Origin: Pararhizobium sp. A13
GTDB taxonomy: Bacteria > Pseudomonadota > Alphaproteobacteria > Rhizobiales > Rhizobiaceae
Direction of reading: 5' to 3'
DNA length: 64,000 nucleotides
Assembly: GCF_040126305.1 (NCBI RefSeq)
Contig: NZ_CP149511.1
Coordinates: 496,001 to 560,000, forward strand
This document shows positions 25,435-34,466 of this stretch, one piece after another. How positions within the stretch are numbered: the stretch's first letter is position 1; each line of letters begins with the position of its first letter. Below the pieces are notes generated by a model, which saw only the letters and a program-made list of their open reading frames with translations, searched no databases and was not told the DNA's origin. The position numbers were made by a program, and so were the translations under genes.

Positions 25435-26420
25435 TTGTCGCCGCCGGCCTTCTGATTTTGACGGCAGACGCCGGCGCCGAGCCAACGGTCGCTTCTGGCT
25501 ATAGGCTTGAGACAATCAGCATGCCAGGGGCTGCCTTTTCCGGCGTGTCGCGAGACGGCGAGGCTCTGCTCGTCACCGATCTTGCCAGTGGCCGGCTTTA
25601 CCGGCGCGGCCCGAACGGCAAGCTTGCCGCATTCGGTCCTGCCTTTCCCCATGGCCTCGACGTTATCGGCGACCCGACCGGTCCTTACCGCGTCGTCCGT
25701 GCTGGCGACGTCCTTGTCGTCGTTCAGGGATGGACACCAGTCGATTCCGACGAGGGGCCGTTCGACCATGCCCTCGTGGCGCTCGACGGCGCCGGCAAGG
25801 TTCGTGTCATCAGCAGCGATTTCTGGAATCCGTTCGACTTCATCGTGGAGGGTGGAATTTACTACGTGATCGACTCCGCGCGAAACACTGTCGAACGCGT
25901 GCAGCCGGACGGCCGGAAGGACACGATCATGACATTCCGCCGGGTGGAAGAGGCGGCGACGGCGCTACGAAACCTTTCGCCGACCGAATTCGCGGAAGGC
26001 AAGAGCTACGAAGTTGACGCGGTGCCGACCGGCATCGGGCTTCGCGGCGAGCGCCTTTATATAGCGCTGTTCGGCGGCTTTCCTTTCCTTGCTGGCGCTG
26101 GAAAGATCGTTTCGATCCCCAAGGCCGGTGGGGCGTCAATGCCAAGTCTTGACGTCGAAGGCCTGAATGCGCCGGTGAGCATCGCCGTCGCCGGTGATGG
26201 AGACATGCTTGTCCTCGAACATGGTACCTACGATCAGAAGGAAGGTTTCCGGAAGGGCAGCGGGCGGTTGCTCAAACTAGACAAAATGACGGGCCGTCAA
26301 ATAGTCATTCTCGACGGCCTGACGCGACCGGTGTCCGTCCTCGTCTGGGACGAGCGGCGCCTTGTCGTTTCAGATCTTCGCGGCAACCTCCATTTTCTAA
26401 CAGCTGAAACGGCTCCCTGA
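25413..26420 (+). CDS. Exported ScyD/ScyE-family beta-propeller protein
   Basis: This 335-residue protein has a signal peptide (MRSLRALIVAAGLLILTADA, cleavage after ...AGA) and repeated propeller strands such as PHGLDVIGDPTGPYRVVRAG, NPFDFIVEGGIYYVID and NAPVSIAVAGDGDMLVLEHG. The pattern matches ScyD/ScyE-like proteins, a family of mostly unknown function named after scytonemin gene clusters. The ATG overlaps the 3' end of the SUMF1-like gene by 22 bp, so the pair is translationally linked. It is probably periplasmic and may process or bind the transported carbohydrate; that is inference. Confidence 0.72.
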   Translation: MRSLRALIVAAGLLILTADAGAEPTVASGYRLETISMPGAAFSGVSRDGEALLVTDLASGRLYRRGPNGKLAAFGPAFPHGLDVIGDPTGPYRVVRAGDVLVVVQGWTPVDSDEGPFDHALVALDGAGKVRVISSDFWNPFDFIVEGGIYYVIDSARNTVERVQPDGRKDTIMTFRRVEEAATALRNLSPTEFAEGKSYEVDAVPTGIGLRGERLYIALFGGFPFLAGAGKIVSIPKAGGASMPSLDVEGLNAPVSIAVAGDGDMLVLEHGTYDQKEGFRKGSGRLLKLDKMTGRQIVILDGLTRPVSVLVWDERRLVVSDLRGNLHFLTAETAP

Positions 26421-26630
26421 GTGTGGTTGCCCGCCCGCGCGGAGCGGGCATTGCAAGGCGAGATAATGCGGAAAATCAAGGCTGCCTTCGGGCCAAAGCT
26501 CTTCGCTGCGGGTCAGGAACATCGTCAGTTCGAACTCGTCTAGTTCCTCCTGATCGCGCAAATCCATTTTATTGCGCAGGACCGTCGTGCCTTCATAACA
26601 CAGCGGGTCGTATTCAGCGGTATAGACCAC
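26397..26630 (-). pseudogene. Truncated Fic-family toxin remnant
   Basis: The first ~55 residues (YDPLCYEGTTVLRNKMDLRD, then LDEFELTMFLTRSEELWPEG and LDFPHYLAL) match the N-terminus of small Fic/DOC-type proteins found in toxin-antitoxin pairs. The catalytic HPFxxGNG region is absent: after HYLAL the frame turns into GC-rich sequence that belongs to the inverted repeat GCCCGC/GCGGGC at 26429-26449, just past the ScyD/E-like gene. It starts 2 bp after the antitoxin stop, the normal operon order. The toxin is dead by truncation. Confidence 0.7.
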
Positions 26631-26632
26631 GC

Positions 26633-26830
26633 CTAGGCGGATTTTTTGGCAAACTGCGCCTTGATCATCTCTCGGCGCTCGTCACCAGGCTTGCCAGCAG
26701 TCTGATCGAGTAACCGGCGCATGCGCGGGGTGAGCTTCAGGCCCTCTACCGCGCTGATTTTCTCACCGCGTTCACGGGATAGGCGGCCGGTAACGGCGTT
26801 GCGGGTGATATTGGGTGCTTTCGAGTCCAT
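26633..26830 (-). CDS. Small antitoxin-like protein paired with the Fic remnant
   Basis: A 65-residue charged protein (ITRNAVTGRLSRERGEKISA, then LTPRMRRLLDQTAGKPGDER) sits immediately upstream of the truncated Fic gene in the arrangement usual for Fic antitoxins. No DNA-binding motif is obvious; antitoxins of this type bind the Fic active site. It looks intact although its toxin is broken, so it is either an orphan antitoxin or a relic in the process of decay. Confidence 0.6.
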   Translation of the reverse strand: MDSKAPNITRNAVTGRLSRERGEKISAVEGLKLTPRMRRLLDQTAGKPGDERREMIKAQFAKKSA

Positions 26831-27068
26831 AAGCCATCTCTATCACGGATGTATGGAGGCTTACAAAAGCATATCTGTGGCGCCGGCGATGATAAAAATC
26901 GCTAGTTTGGTGCGCCGCCGCATCGATAGATCAGTGAGCTCCGACGAGGCCTCAAGGATGACAGCCAGATCTTGAGCTATCGTAGTCAATGTTTCCGACC
27001 GACGGCGTTAAGGCCGTTCGAAACGACGCCTGTGGATCTCTGCGCAAACACTCGAAATGCCCAAGAAC

Positions 27069-27545
27069 CTACTCGTCAAAGGGCGCTTGCTCTAGAAAAT
27101 CAACCGGCGACGCTCGCTTGTACCCTGGCACATATCTCAGGCCGAAGTCCGCGATGAAATTATCTCTTGTTGTGTCCGGGTGGTTCTCGGCAATGCCGCA
27201 GAGGCATGTCGTTAGCTGTTTCTTCATGTTAAGGCGAGGATAGGCTGACAGGATGACTTTCTTGTTGTCATCGCCAAGGTCCCCATACCCAGCGCCGCCG
27301 TGGTCGCATCCGATACCGCTCAAGGTGCAGACGACGTCGGTTCCCTTGTGTCGTGCGATCGATCCCGTGGTGTGCAGCGCGATTGCGTCCCATATTGTTT
27401 CTGCGCGGCGCTCGCCCATGTCATGTTCGAGGGCGAAGCGGCGACCGATGTCCGCGCCCACAACCTCGAAACGGTGATCGGGAGTTGCGACCGACATGTC
27501 GAGCTTCACTAAGACGGACGCAGGGCGGGACTTCGCGCTCGGCAT
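27069..27545 (-). pseudogene. N-terminally truncated HD-domain hydrolase remnant
   Basis: The frame encodes HRFEVVGADIGRRFALEHDM, TIWDAIALHTTGSIARHK and ENHPDTTRDNFIADFG, matching the C-terminal two-thirds of cyanamide-hydratase-like HD phosphohydrolases (about 220 residues). The N-terminal part with the HD metal-binding pair is missing. The upstream codons ([20 protein letters not shown]) do not resemble the family and run into an SDR fragment on the other strand. Not expected to be active. Confidence 0.65.
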
Positions 27546-27665
27546 CCAGTGAAGCGTCTTGCCCAGCCTGATGATATCGGCAGTGTCATCGCCTTCCTCG
27601 CCTCCGACGACGCGCGCTGGATCAACGGAGACACCGTCCGGGTCGATGGCGGCTCGAAGTTCTGA
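27543..27665 (+). pseudogene. C-terminal fragment of a short-chain dehydrogenase
   Basis: Reading rightward the codons give [40 protein letters not shown] and a stop, the standard end of an SDR. No start codon or Rossmann domain precedes it; upstream is the oppositely oriented HD remnant. This is a 40-residue relic of a deletion. Confidence 0.8.
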
Positions 27666-27904
27666 AGTCTATCAGGCAGGACAGATTGCCGCTAAATGGG
27701 GAAGTGGTGAGTATTCTGAGCCGCCTACGTTCCTGGAGCGAGTATCGATCGTTTATGTTGATGCCGTCATGACGTTTGGTCGGTCGACCGCCGACCAAAG
27801 TTGACGTGCTTCAGCGATCGTGGCCTCGGTGTCGAAAGCCAGCTCGTCGCCATGGCCTCGGGCAGATTCGACGGAAAGGATAGATGGCCACGACTGCTCA
27901 GATA

Positions 27905-28867
27905 TCAGGCAATCTGCCGGGCGATGATGCCAAGCGCCGAGGTGATAACGCGCGCAAACGTGAAGGCGCCGAGACCATCGACATCACGCTCGGGCATGAA
28001 CTCGACGAAATCTATGGCCGCGATCTTGCCGCGCCCTGCCGCGCCACGGATGAGATCAACCATCTGATAATAACTCAGCCCGCCCGGTGCACGGCCGATG
28101 ACGCCCGGAACGAGCGCCGGGTCGAGCGCATCGGCGTCGATGCAGATGATCACGTTGCTACCGTCCGGGATCAGATCCAGCACCGCCTCGATGCCGCGCC
28201 TGTGCAATTCGTAGGCTGTGATGAAATTGACACCCCACGCCACCGCATCGTCGTAGTCCTGCGTCGCGGCTGATCCGATACCGCGCGCGCCGACCTGGAT
28301 GATACGCTCCACATGCGGCATTTCCGACGAGCGGCGCATGGTCGATGACAAGCCCATGCGCTCGCCCATGTGAATTTCGCGCCAGTCGATATGTGCATCG
28401 ATCTGCAGGATGGTGTATTTTGTCCCTTCGGCGAGAGCGCCGATCGCCTCGATCATCGGGATCGGAATGGAGTCGTCACCGCCGAGCAAAACAGGAACGG
28501 CGCCACGCTTCAGCACCTTCATAACCGCCTCGCGGATGATCGCACGGTTTCCGGCGCCATCCTCCTCGTCGTAAGGCAGGTTGCCGCAATCGACGGCACG
28601 CAGGTGCGGTTCCGGAAAGACCTTGCCGCCGTTGTCGAAATCATGACGATCGACATTGGCCGTCAGCGAGGCTGTTGCCTGCCGCAGGGCGTCAGGCCCA
28701 TTGCGGCAATAGGCTCCGACCGTCCGGTAGGACGTGCCGCATGGTGCGCCGATCAACGCAATCGGCGCGCTGAGCGTGTCGAGGTCGGTGCAAGCGGCGA
28801 GACCGAGAAATGTCGTGGTTTCGGATGCAGCGCCGAAGAGCGCGCCGAGATCTGCTTTCTGATTCAT
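27905..28867 (-). CDS. Agmatinase/ureohydrolase-family enzyme
   Basis: The 320-residue protein has the arginase-family metal motifs: DAHID at residues 157-161 and CIDADALDPALVPG further on. The first motif, normally GGDHS, reads GGDDS at 129-133, so the usual histidine ligand is aspartate. That variant defines a subgroup of rhizobial ureohydrolases. It would hydrolyse a guanidino compound to urea and an amine; agmatine, guanidinobutyrate or guanidinopropionate are possible. I start at MNQKAD after GAGGA; the longer frame upstream lacks homology. The LysR gene upstream on the same strand is the likely regulator. Confidence 0.85.
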   Translation of the reverse strand: MNQKADLGALFGAASETTTFLGLAACTDLDTLSAPIALIGAPCGTSYRTVGAYCRNGPDALRQATASLTANVDRHDFDNGGKVFPEPHLRAVDCGNLPYDEEDGAGNRAIIREAVMKVLKRGAVPVLLGGDDSIPIPMIEAIGALAEGTKYTILQIDAHIDWREIHMGERMGLSSTMRRSSEMPHVERIIQVGARGIGSAATQDYDDAVAWGVNFITAYELHRRGIEAVLDLIPDGSNVIICIDADALDPALVPGVIGRAPGGLSYYQMVDLIRGAAGRGKIAAIDFVEFMPERDVDGLGAFTFARVITSALGIIARQIA

Positions 28868-29011
28868 TGGGATGTCCTCTGTTGCCTGTCGCCTCTGCCG
28901 GGCAGTTTGGGGCAAGGTGCCGTGAGCTTCCAGCGAAGCATCAGCCGCTTTGCCTGTTTCTTGCGCCAATTAAGAACATGATGGAAAATTCGGCAATTGA
29001 TGAATTTTCAC

Positions 29012-29040
29012 GGAATACATGATGTGAAGTCATGTATTCC
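29012..29040. promoter_or_regulatory. Perfect 11-bp inverted repeat upstream of the ureohydrolase
   Basis: GGAATACATGA (29012-29022) and TCATGTATTCC (29030-29040) flank a 7-base spacer. It lies 60-88 bp after the LysR stop and about 145 bp before the ureohydrolase start. There is no T-run, so an operator or an mRNA hairpin is more likely than a terminator. Confidence 0.6.
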
Positions 29041-29099
29041 ATGAAGATTCGAGATCTAAAGCGGCAGAGCTTGCCGCTTTGATGATGTCCTTTCAGGGT

Positions 29100-30071
29100 T
29101 TATTCGTCTGCCGGGTGAGCAAGCGCTGTGTCGAGAGCCGCGCCACGGCCGAAGCGACCGAGTAGCCAGCGCAGGAAAAGGCGGGTACTGGATCGCTGCA
29201 AACTTGCCGGACTGCACACCACATGCCAGCCACCGAACGCATCGATCGAAAAGGGAAAGGGCGCAACCAGGGTTCCCGCCGTAAGATCGGATGCCGAGAG
29301 CGTATCGCTGACCAGCGCCACGCCGGTGCCGTTGATGGCAAGATCGATGGCCATGCCAAGGTCGCTGCAATAAAGACCGCGCGAATAGATGAGCGGGTCC
29401 TGTGCGCCCGCTTCAGCAAGCCATCGTCGCCACTCCGAACCATCGTCCCAGTGCAGCAACATCGCGTCGCGCAGGTCCAATACCTTGGTGATGGTCTTGC
29501 CGATCCGGTTGAACAGCATAGGACTGCACACCGGGGTGATGTTGACCGGCGCCAGCAGCGTCGACCACTTGTCCGGCCATCCGCCGCTGCCGAACAGGAT
29601 GCCGATGTCGATGTCGGCAATCTCGTGAACCCGCTGGTTTTCCGAAAGCCGTATATGGCATTCCACACTCGGATGGTCCTGACAGAAGTCCTTCAGATGC
29701 TTGGCGAGCCAGCCGCTTGCAAACATCGGGGGGCAGGCGATATCGAGTTTGCCACCCTCCTGCCCCGCCTCCGAAAGCCGCAGAGCCGCAGCGAAAATAT
29801 CCTGAAGTGCAGTTGCGACGGTCTTGGCAAAGACCTCGCCCGCTTCGGTCAGAACGACACCTCTGCCAGCCTTGCTGAACAGGTCGTAGCCGAGCGCGCT
29901 TTCTAATCTGCGCAGCTGGTGGCTGACGGCACTGTCGGTCAGGTGAAGTTCTGCTGCGGCCTTCGACAGGCTTTGGTGGCGTGCCGTCGCCTCAAAGGTT
30001 CGCAGCGTCGGCAGGGGCAGATTTCTAAGATCGCTCAAAGATGTTGAACTTCTGTTAACGATGCCTCGCAC
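29100..30071 (-). CDS. LysR-family regulator (GcvA-like)
   Basis: This regulator has the LysR HTH (TFEATARHQSLSKAAAELHL then TDSAVSHQLRRLESALGYDL) and an effector domain ending ...ASLQRSSTRLFLRWLLGRF, a GcvA/AmpR-like layout. The start is uncertain: GTG at 30071 gives 323 residues and TTG at 30038 gives 312; the 405-residue open frame includes an unrelated upstream stretch. It is co-directional with the ureohydrolase 230 bp downstream and most likely controls it through the palindrome at 29012-29040 or a site near it. Confidence 0.85.
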   Translation of the reverse strand: MRGIVNRSSTSLSDLRNLPLPTLRTFEATARHQSLSKAAAELHLTDSAVSHQLRRLESALGYDLFSKAGRGVVLTEAGEVFAKTVATALQDIFAAALRLSEAGQEGGKLDIACPPMFASGWLAKHLKDFCQDHPSVECHIRLSENQRVHEIADIDIGILFGSGGWPDKWSTLLAPVNITPVCSPMLFNRIGKTITKVLDLRDAMLLHWDDGSEWRRWLAEAGAQDPLIYSRGLYCSDLGMAIDLAINGTGVALVSDTLSASDLTAGTLVAPFPFSIDAFGGWHVVCSPASLQRSSTRLFLRWLLGRFGRGAALDTALAHPADE

Positions 30072-30353
30072 TATCCTTGAAAGCGTTTCCCATGGCAAAC
30101 CGCTACTATTACCCGTGGGAACGTATGGCCCGCGCGAAGCCTCGATAAGCGCAAAGGTTTCTGCTTTTTCGTAACGGGTGGCTTGTGTCCGTTCAGCACT
30201 TTGCACCAGTCGCCATTCCAGCAGCCGTTTGATCCACGGCTGCAACGCTTCAATCGAAGGCAACTCGCGTTGCGTGGCAAGCTCGCGCGGCGTCATGAGG
30301 CACCAAAAGAGCCTCACGACTCCGAAGCGACCGCGATCGATTTCGATGTCATG

Positions 30354-30880
30354 TCAACATGGAGCAGCAGCCCAAAAACGGTTGCCGGTGAAATCCGAAA
30401 CGGTGGAGCGGTGCAGTCCCATTTCCTTGCGATGGGGAAGATCTGGGTGGCGGATCATTTTTTCATTTATGAGGAAGGCCAACTCTATGGGTGGTCGGAC
30501 CCACTGACTGGTGACTTCTCCGGTGTTCGCAATCATCGCCTGTTTCGAGTTGAGAATGTCTCGCCATCTCTTACACGATTCATCCAGTCGGATGATTTCA
30601 CCGGAGCGGCTGCCGTACAGCATGGTGCCACACTCGCGCGGGTCGGGTTCGAAAACTATCCCATCTTTAACAACGAACTGCGTGACGAAGTTCTGCAAGG
30701 TCTGATCTTGTGGTCCGCTACCCGGGATTATGAAAACCGCCGTGCCTTCACGGCCCGGCTCGGCCCCAATTTCAAAGCTTCGATTGTCAGGCAGAACAAC
30801 TCTCAGGCTTTCAGCTGGGACTTCTGTTCCGTCATCACGTTGATGAATCGAACGCGCAACGAAGTCGTGTCGTTTGCCAT
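30354..30880 (-). pseudogene. Small hypothetical gene with an apparent frameshift near its start
   Basis: An ATG at 30880 has an excellent site (AAGGAGG, six bases before), but its frame reads MANDTTSLRVRFINV... and stops after 25 codons. The neighbouring frame continues with DDGTEVPAESLRVVLPDNRS, FEIGAEPGREGTAVFIIPGS and FVTQFVVKDGIVFEPDP, which looks like real protein. One indel near the start would join them. An opposite-strand open frame of 246 codons overlaps (30183-30923) but has no domain or ribosome site. Function unknown. Confidence 0.35.
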
Positions 30881-31111
30881 TGAGAGCCTCCTTGGTTTCA
30901 GCGCAGGACATAAGGATAAATGATCAAACACTGTTCGACGGGAGATGTCGAATTTTTATGATGCCAAAAGTTGTAAGAGTGCACATCTGCTCGAGCTCAT
31001 TTTAGAGCTTCCACAGGCGATGGCAACTAGCCCCTGCTGCTTGCCGAGTATGGAAGGCTTTCCGGTCTCATCATTCTTGAGCGTGCAGGCTCTGAAGGTT
31101 CGTGCCGAGCC

Positions 31112-32122
31112 TTAAACTGGCAGTGAGACCCGTTTTCCATTGCGGAAGAAATGTCGCTGGTTCATCCGGACCTTCAGGCCGACAGTCTGCCCGATGGCAG
31201 TCTCTGCCTCGCCCTCCTCGCGGACGGTAACAACGCCCATCTCGGGAACGTCGACGAGAACAATTGACTCGGCACCAAGGCGTTCCAGATAGCGGACGGT
31301 CCCGCACCAGTGTCCATTCGCCGGATCGACGATGTCGACATGCTCCGGTCGTACGCCATAGGTGTCGGCGCCGGGGAATCCAGCACGGGCGCTGTCAACG
31401 AGGTTCATCTTCGGCGACCCGATGAAGCCAGCAACAAACGGTGTTTGTGGAGAGTTATAGAGCTCCATTGGTACGCCGAACTGTTCAATGCTGCCCTTGC
31501 GCAACACAACGATCTGATCGGCCATGGTCATGGCCTCAACCTGGTCATGGGTCACATAAACCATAGTGGCGCGCAGCTTGGCATGTAACTCTGCGAGCTC
31601 GATGCGCATCTGGCCGCGAAGCGCCGCATCGAGATTGGACAGCGGTTCGTCGAACAGAAAGACCTTGGGTTTGCGCACGATGGCGCGACCAATTGCGACT
31701 CGCTGGCGCTGGCCGCCTGAAAGTGCCTTCGGCTTACGGTCCATCAAGTCGGTTAGCTGCAATATTTCAGCTGCCTCTCGCACGCGCGCCTCCCTCTCGG
31801 CTGGCGGTAGCTTTGCGAGCTTCAGTCCGAAGCCGATGTTGTCGGCCACCGTCATGTGGGGATAAAGCGCGTAGCTCTGGAAGACCATTGCAATCCCGCG
31901 TTCCGACGGCTCCTTGTAGGTCACATCCTCGCCACCAATGGTGATCAATCCCGATGTGACTTCTTCGAGCCCGGCGATCATGCGCAAAAGCGTCGACTTG
32001 CCACAACCGGACGGTCCTACCAAAACGGTGAAGGACCCATCAGGAATCGAAAGCGTTAGGTCGGGAATAATGTCGAGGGCACCGAATGACTTGCGAACAT
32101 TTGTGAGGCGAACATCCGACAT
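31112..32122 (-). CDS. Sugar ABC transporter ATPase (UgpC/MalK family)
   Basis: The 336-residue ATPase has Walker [14 protein letters not shown], signature [15 protein letters not shown], Walker [17 protein letters not shown] and the switch [13 protein letters not shown], followed by a TOBE domain. It is the last gene of the leftward operon, 128 bp after the GH32 gene. It energises the permease pair encoded at 33612-35350. Confidence 0.93.
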   Translation of the reverse strand: MSDVRLTNVRKSFGALDIIPDLTLSIPDGSFTVLVGPSGCGKSTLLRMIAGLEEVTSGLITIGGEDVTYKEPSERGIAMVFQSYALYPHMTVADNIGFGLKLAKLPPAEREARVREAAEILQLTDLMDRKPKALSGGQRQRVAIGRAIVRKPKVFLFDEPLSNLDAALRGQMRIELAELHAKLRATMVYVTHDQVEAMTMADQIVVLRKGSIEQFGVPMELYNSPQTPFVAGFIGSPKMNLVDSARAGFPGADTYGVRPEHVDIVDPANGHWCGTVRYLERLGAESIVLVDVPEMGVVTVREEGEAETAIGQTVGLKVRMNQRHFFRNGKRVSLPV

Positions 32123-32250
32123 GATTGGGTCCTTTCAATCGACGTATTGGAGGCGGTAGTGGTTGGACCGGTTGAGTGACGTATGAAGCGTCCCACCGGA
32201 CCGAAGCGACGAACGGGTCAGGCAACCTATCGAAGTTGCCGCAGTCGCGT

Positions 32251-33609
32251 CTATTCAGCGGCGCAATTGGAAACGGTGCGGTGCGTGACAAGTCGCACTG
32301 CCCCTTGGGGATCTGCTGGAAAATGCTGCATTGTCACCCAGACGCGGCCACGGCAAAGGCCGAGTTCCACCAGTCCGTTGTCAACGTAGACTTCAAAATC
32401 GAGACTCCCCTGCGGCAGATCCACGGCATAATCCGAGAAGAAAGCTTCGCTTACGGCCGCTTCCGCCCAGTGCTCCTGCCGAAAGATATGCAGCCACCGC
32501 TTGCCCTCGACTTCGACGATGCGGAACTGCGGCAGATCGGCACCAAACAGATGCAGGGCCGTTTCCTGGCCTTCGTGGTGTTCGAGCTCGCCCACGATGC
32601 GGAAGGTGCCAGAAGTTATGGCATGGTCACCCGGTGTGAGTGTATCGAATGCTGAACGGACAAACTCAGGAACGGTTTGCACAAGACGGAGGCCATCAGG
32701 GCCGCGTTCGAGCCCCAGCATTCTGGGTAAGGACATAACCCCGCGAAAGGCCTTTGCCGGCGTTTGCTTCGCATAGTCCCAGTTCGAGGCCCAGGCAAGC
32801 ATCACGGGCGGCGCGTCGCTGTCATCAAAAAAGCACTGGGCCGCATAGTAATCGCGACCGAAATCTGCCCAGAGTTCGAGTTCAGGCGCATTCGCGTTGA
32901 TGAAGCGACTTCCGTCAAAATCGCCCACAAAATACTGGGTACCGGAACCTGCTGCGAAACCATACCCCCCGATACCAACGATCAAGACCCAAGCAGTTTC
33001 GCCGTCCGGGGTCGCTAGGCGGACCAAGTCCGGGCACTCCCACGGATGATTGTGATGACGCCGCCCATGATTACCGAAGACGCTTTCGAAGACCCATTCC
33101 GTGAGGTTGGTGGAGCTGTAGAAGGCAATCGACTGTCCCAGAGTGATCAGCATGATCCAGCGCTTGCCCTCGTCATGCCAGATCACTTTTGGATCACGGA
33201 ATGCATTCTCGCCCCTATTGCTTAGAACAGGATGCTTGGCATCGCGGACGAAATGCGCCAGATCGGCATCCGCATGCACGAGGCACTGGTGCTGATCGTC
33301 GCGACCGTTCGCATCCACACGGTGTGAGGTGTAGAACAGCTTGACCTCACCGTCCGGGGTGCGGATCGCCGAGCCGGAGAAACAACAGCCGAGCTCATCA
33401 GGAGCAAGAGCAACCGGCAGATGCTCCCATGTCACGAGATCGCGGCTGACCGCGTGCCCCCAATGCATCGGTCCGTGGCTGATGCTGTCAGGATCATGCT
33501 GGTAGAACAGGTGCCAACTGTCCCCGAGCCGGATCAAGCCGTTCGGGTCGTTCATCCATCCCTTGGCCGGGGCGAAATGAAAACGGGGGCGGTAAATGTC
33601 TTGGACCAT
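32251..33609 (-). CDS. Glycoside hydrolase family 32 beta-fructosidase
   Basis: This 452-residue GH32 enzyme has the nucleophile Asp21 in WMNDPNG, the stabilising RDP in NAFRDPKVIW and the acid/base Glu in WECPDLVRL. A C-terminal beta-sandwich follows near residue 320. It hydrolyses beta-fructofuranosyl bonds in sucrose, kestose-type oligosaccharides or short levan/inulin. There is no signal peptide, so it acts on imported substrate in the cytoplasm. I start at MVQDIY, 2 bp after the permease stop; the frame upstream overlaps the permease gene. Its place inside the ABC operon identifies a fructose-containing oligosaccharide as the likely cargo. Confidence 0.92.
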   Translation of the reverse strand: MVQDIYRPRFHFAPAKGWMNDPNGLIRLGDSWHLFYQHDPDSISHGPMHWGHAVSRDLVTWEHLPVALAPDELGCCFSGSAIRTPDGEVKLFYTSHRVDANGRDDQHQCLVHADADLAHFVRDAKHPVLSNRGENAFRDPKVIWHDEGKRWIMLITLGQSIAFYSSTNLTEWVFESVFGNHGRRHHNHPWECPDLVRLATPDGETAWVLIVGIGGYGFAAGSGTQYFVGDFDGSRFINANAPELELWADFGRDYYAAQCFFDDSDAPPVMLAWASNWDYAKQTPAKAFRGVMSLPRMLGLERGPDGLRLVQTVPEFVRSAFDTLTPGDHAITSGTFRIVGELEHHEGQETALHLFGADLPQFRIVEVEGKRWLHIFRQEHWAEAAVSEAFFSDYAVDLPQGSLDFEVYVDNGLVELGLCRGRVWVTMQHFPADPQGAVRLVTHRTVSNCAAE

Positions 33610-33611
33610 CT

Positions 33612-34466
33612 TTAGCCTTTCACGCCGGAACTGACGACGCTTGCAATGAACTGTTTCTGAATGACGAGGAAAAACAGGACGACCGGAATAGCCATGCACA
33701 CGGCAAAGGCCATGATGTTGCCCCACGATGCCTGGTTCGTGCTGAAATAAGCGGACATGGCGACCGAAAGCGGCCGGTATTCCGGGCCCCGCGTGACCAT
33801 GATCGGCCACAAATAGCTGTTCCAGATCTCAAGGAATTGCAGCACGGCAATCGCTGAAATGACTGGACGCGACAACGGCATCGCAATGTAGCGATAGACC
33901 TGGAAGAAGCTGAACCCATCGACCCGTGCGGCTTCTATCAACTCCTTCGGCAAGCGACTGAAGAACTGATAGAACAGGAAGATAGACATCGCCGACGCAA
34001 CACCCGGAATAATTTGGACCTCGTAGCTGTCGATCAGCCCCGTCCAGCTCGCCATCATCAGTTGCGGCAACACCAGGCTTTCAGCGGGAACGACCAAGGT
34101 TGCCAGGATCAGGGCAAGCAACACCTTGCGGCCAGCGATGGTGCCATGAGCCAGCACGAAGGCCGCCATCGAATTGAATAGGATCGACAAGATCAGTGTG
34201 CTGAACGTGATCAGCACCGTATTAAAGAAATAACGGATGAAGGGATGGACCGGGTCGGTCAACACCTCGATGTAATTTTGCGCGGACACCACATGCGGGA
34301 TGAAGGCGCTGATCGTTCCCATTTCGATCAGGATTGCCTGTTCGTCGGGATTGAGACTGATCGTCACCGCCATCATCAGCGGCAGCACGACACCCAGGGC
34401 CAGGATTCCGGCAGAGACCAGCGTCAGGCGCGACGGGTGAGCGGAGGCGAGTTTTGCGGCCATCAC
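33612..34466 (-). CDS. Sugar ABC transporter permease (MalG family)
   Basis: The 284-residue membrane protein has about six helices, the EAA loop LPKELIEAARVDGFSFFQVY and a C-terminal FIASVVSSGVKG. It overlaps the stop of the upstream permease by 4 bp (ATGA) and is followed after 2 bp by the GH32 gene. It forms the channel with the MalF-like subunit. Confidence 0.92.
   Translation of the reverse strand: MMAAKLASAHPSRLTLVSAGILALGVVLPLMMAVTISLNPDEQAILIEMGTISAFIPHVVSAQNYIEVLTDPVHPFIRYFFNTVLITFSTLILSILFNSMAAFVLAHGTIAGRKVLLALILATLVVPAESLVLPQLMMASWTGLIDSYEVQIIPGVASAMSIFLFYQFFSRLPKELIEAARVDGFSFFQVYRYIAMPLSRPVISAIAVLQFLEIWNSYLWPIMVTRGPEYRPLSVAMSAYFSTNQASWGNIMAFAVCMAIPVVLFFLVIQKQFIASVVSSGVKG

Noticed and set aside
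30072..30317. N-terminal extension of the LysR-family regulator
   Set aside because: The extra 82 codons do not resemble a LysR start. Part of it (TPRELATQRELPSIEALQPW) looks like debris of another DNA-binding protein, but too little is left to name.
30183..30923. A 246-codon rightward open frame overlapping the frameshifted small gene
   Set aside because: It has no ribosome site or recognisable domain, and it runs through the upstream region of the LysR gene. The opposite strand has a strong ribosome site and more protein-like composition. The choice is not certain.
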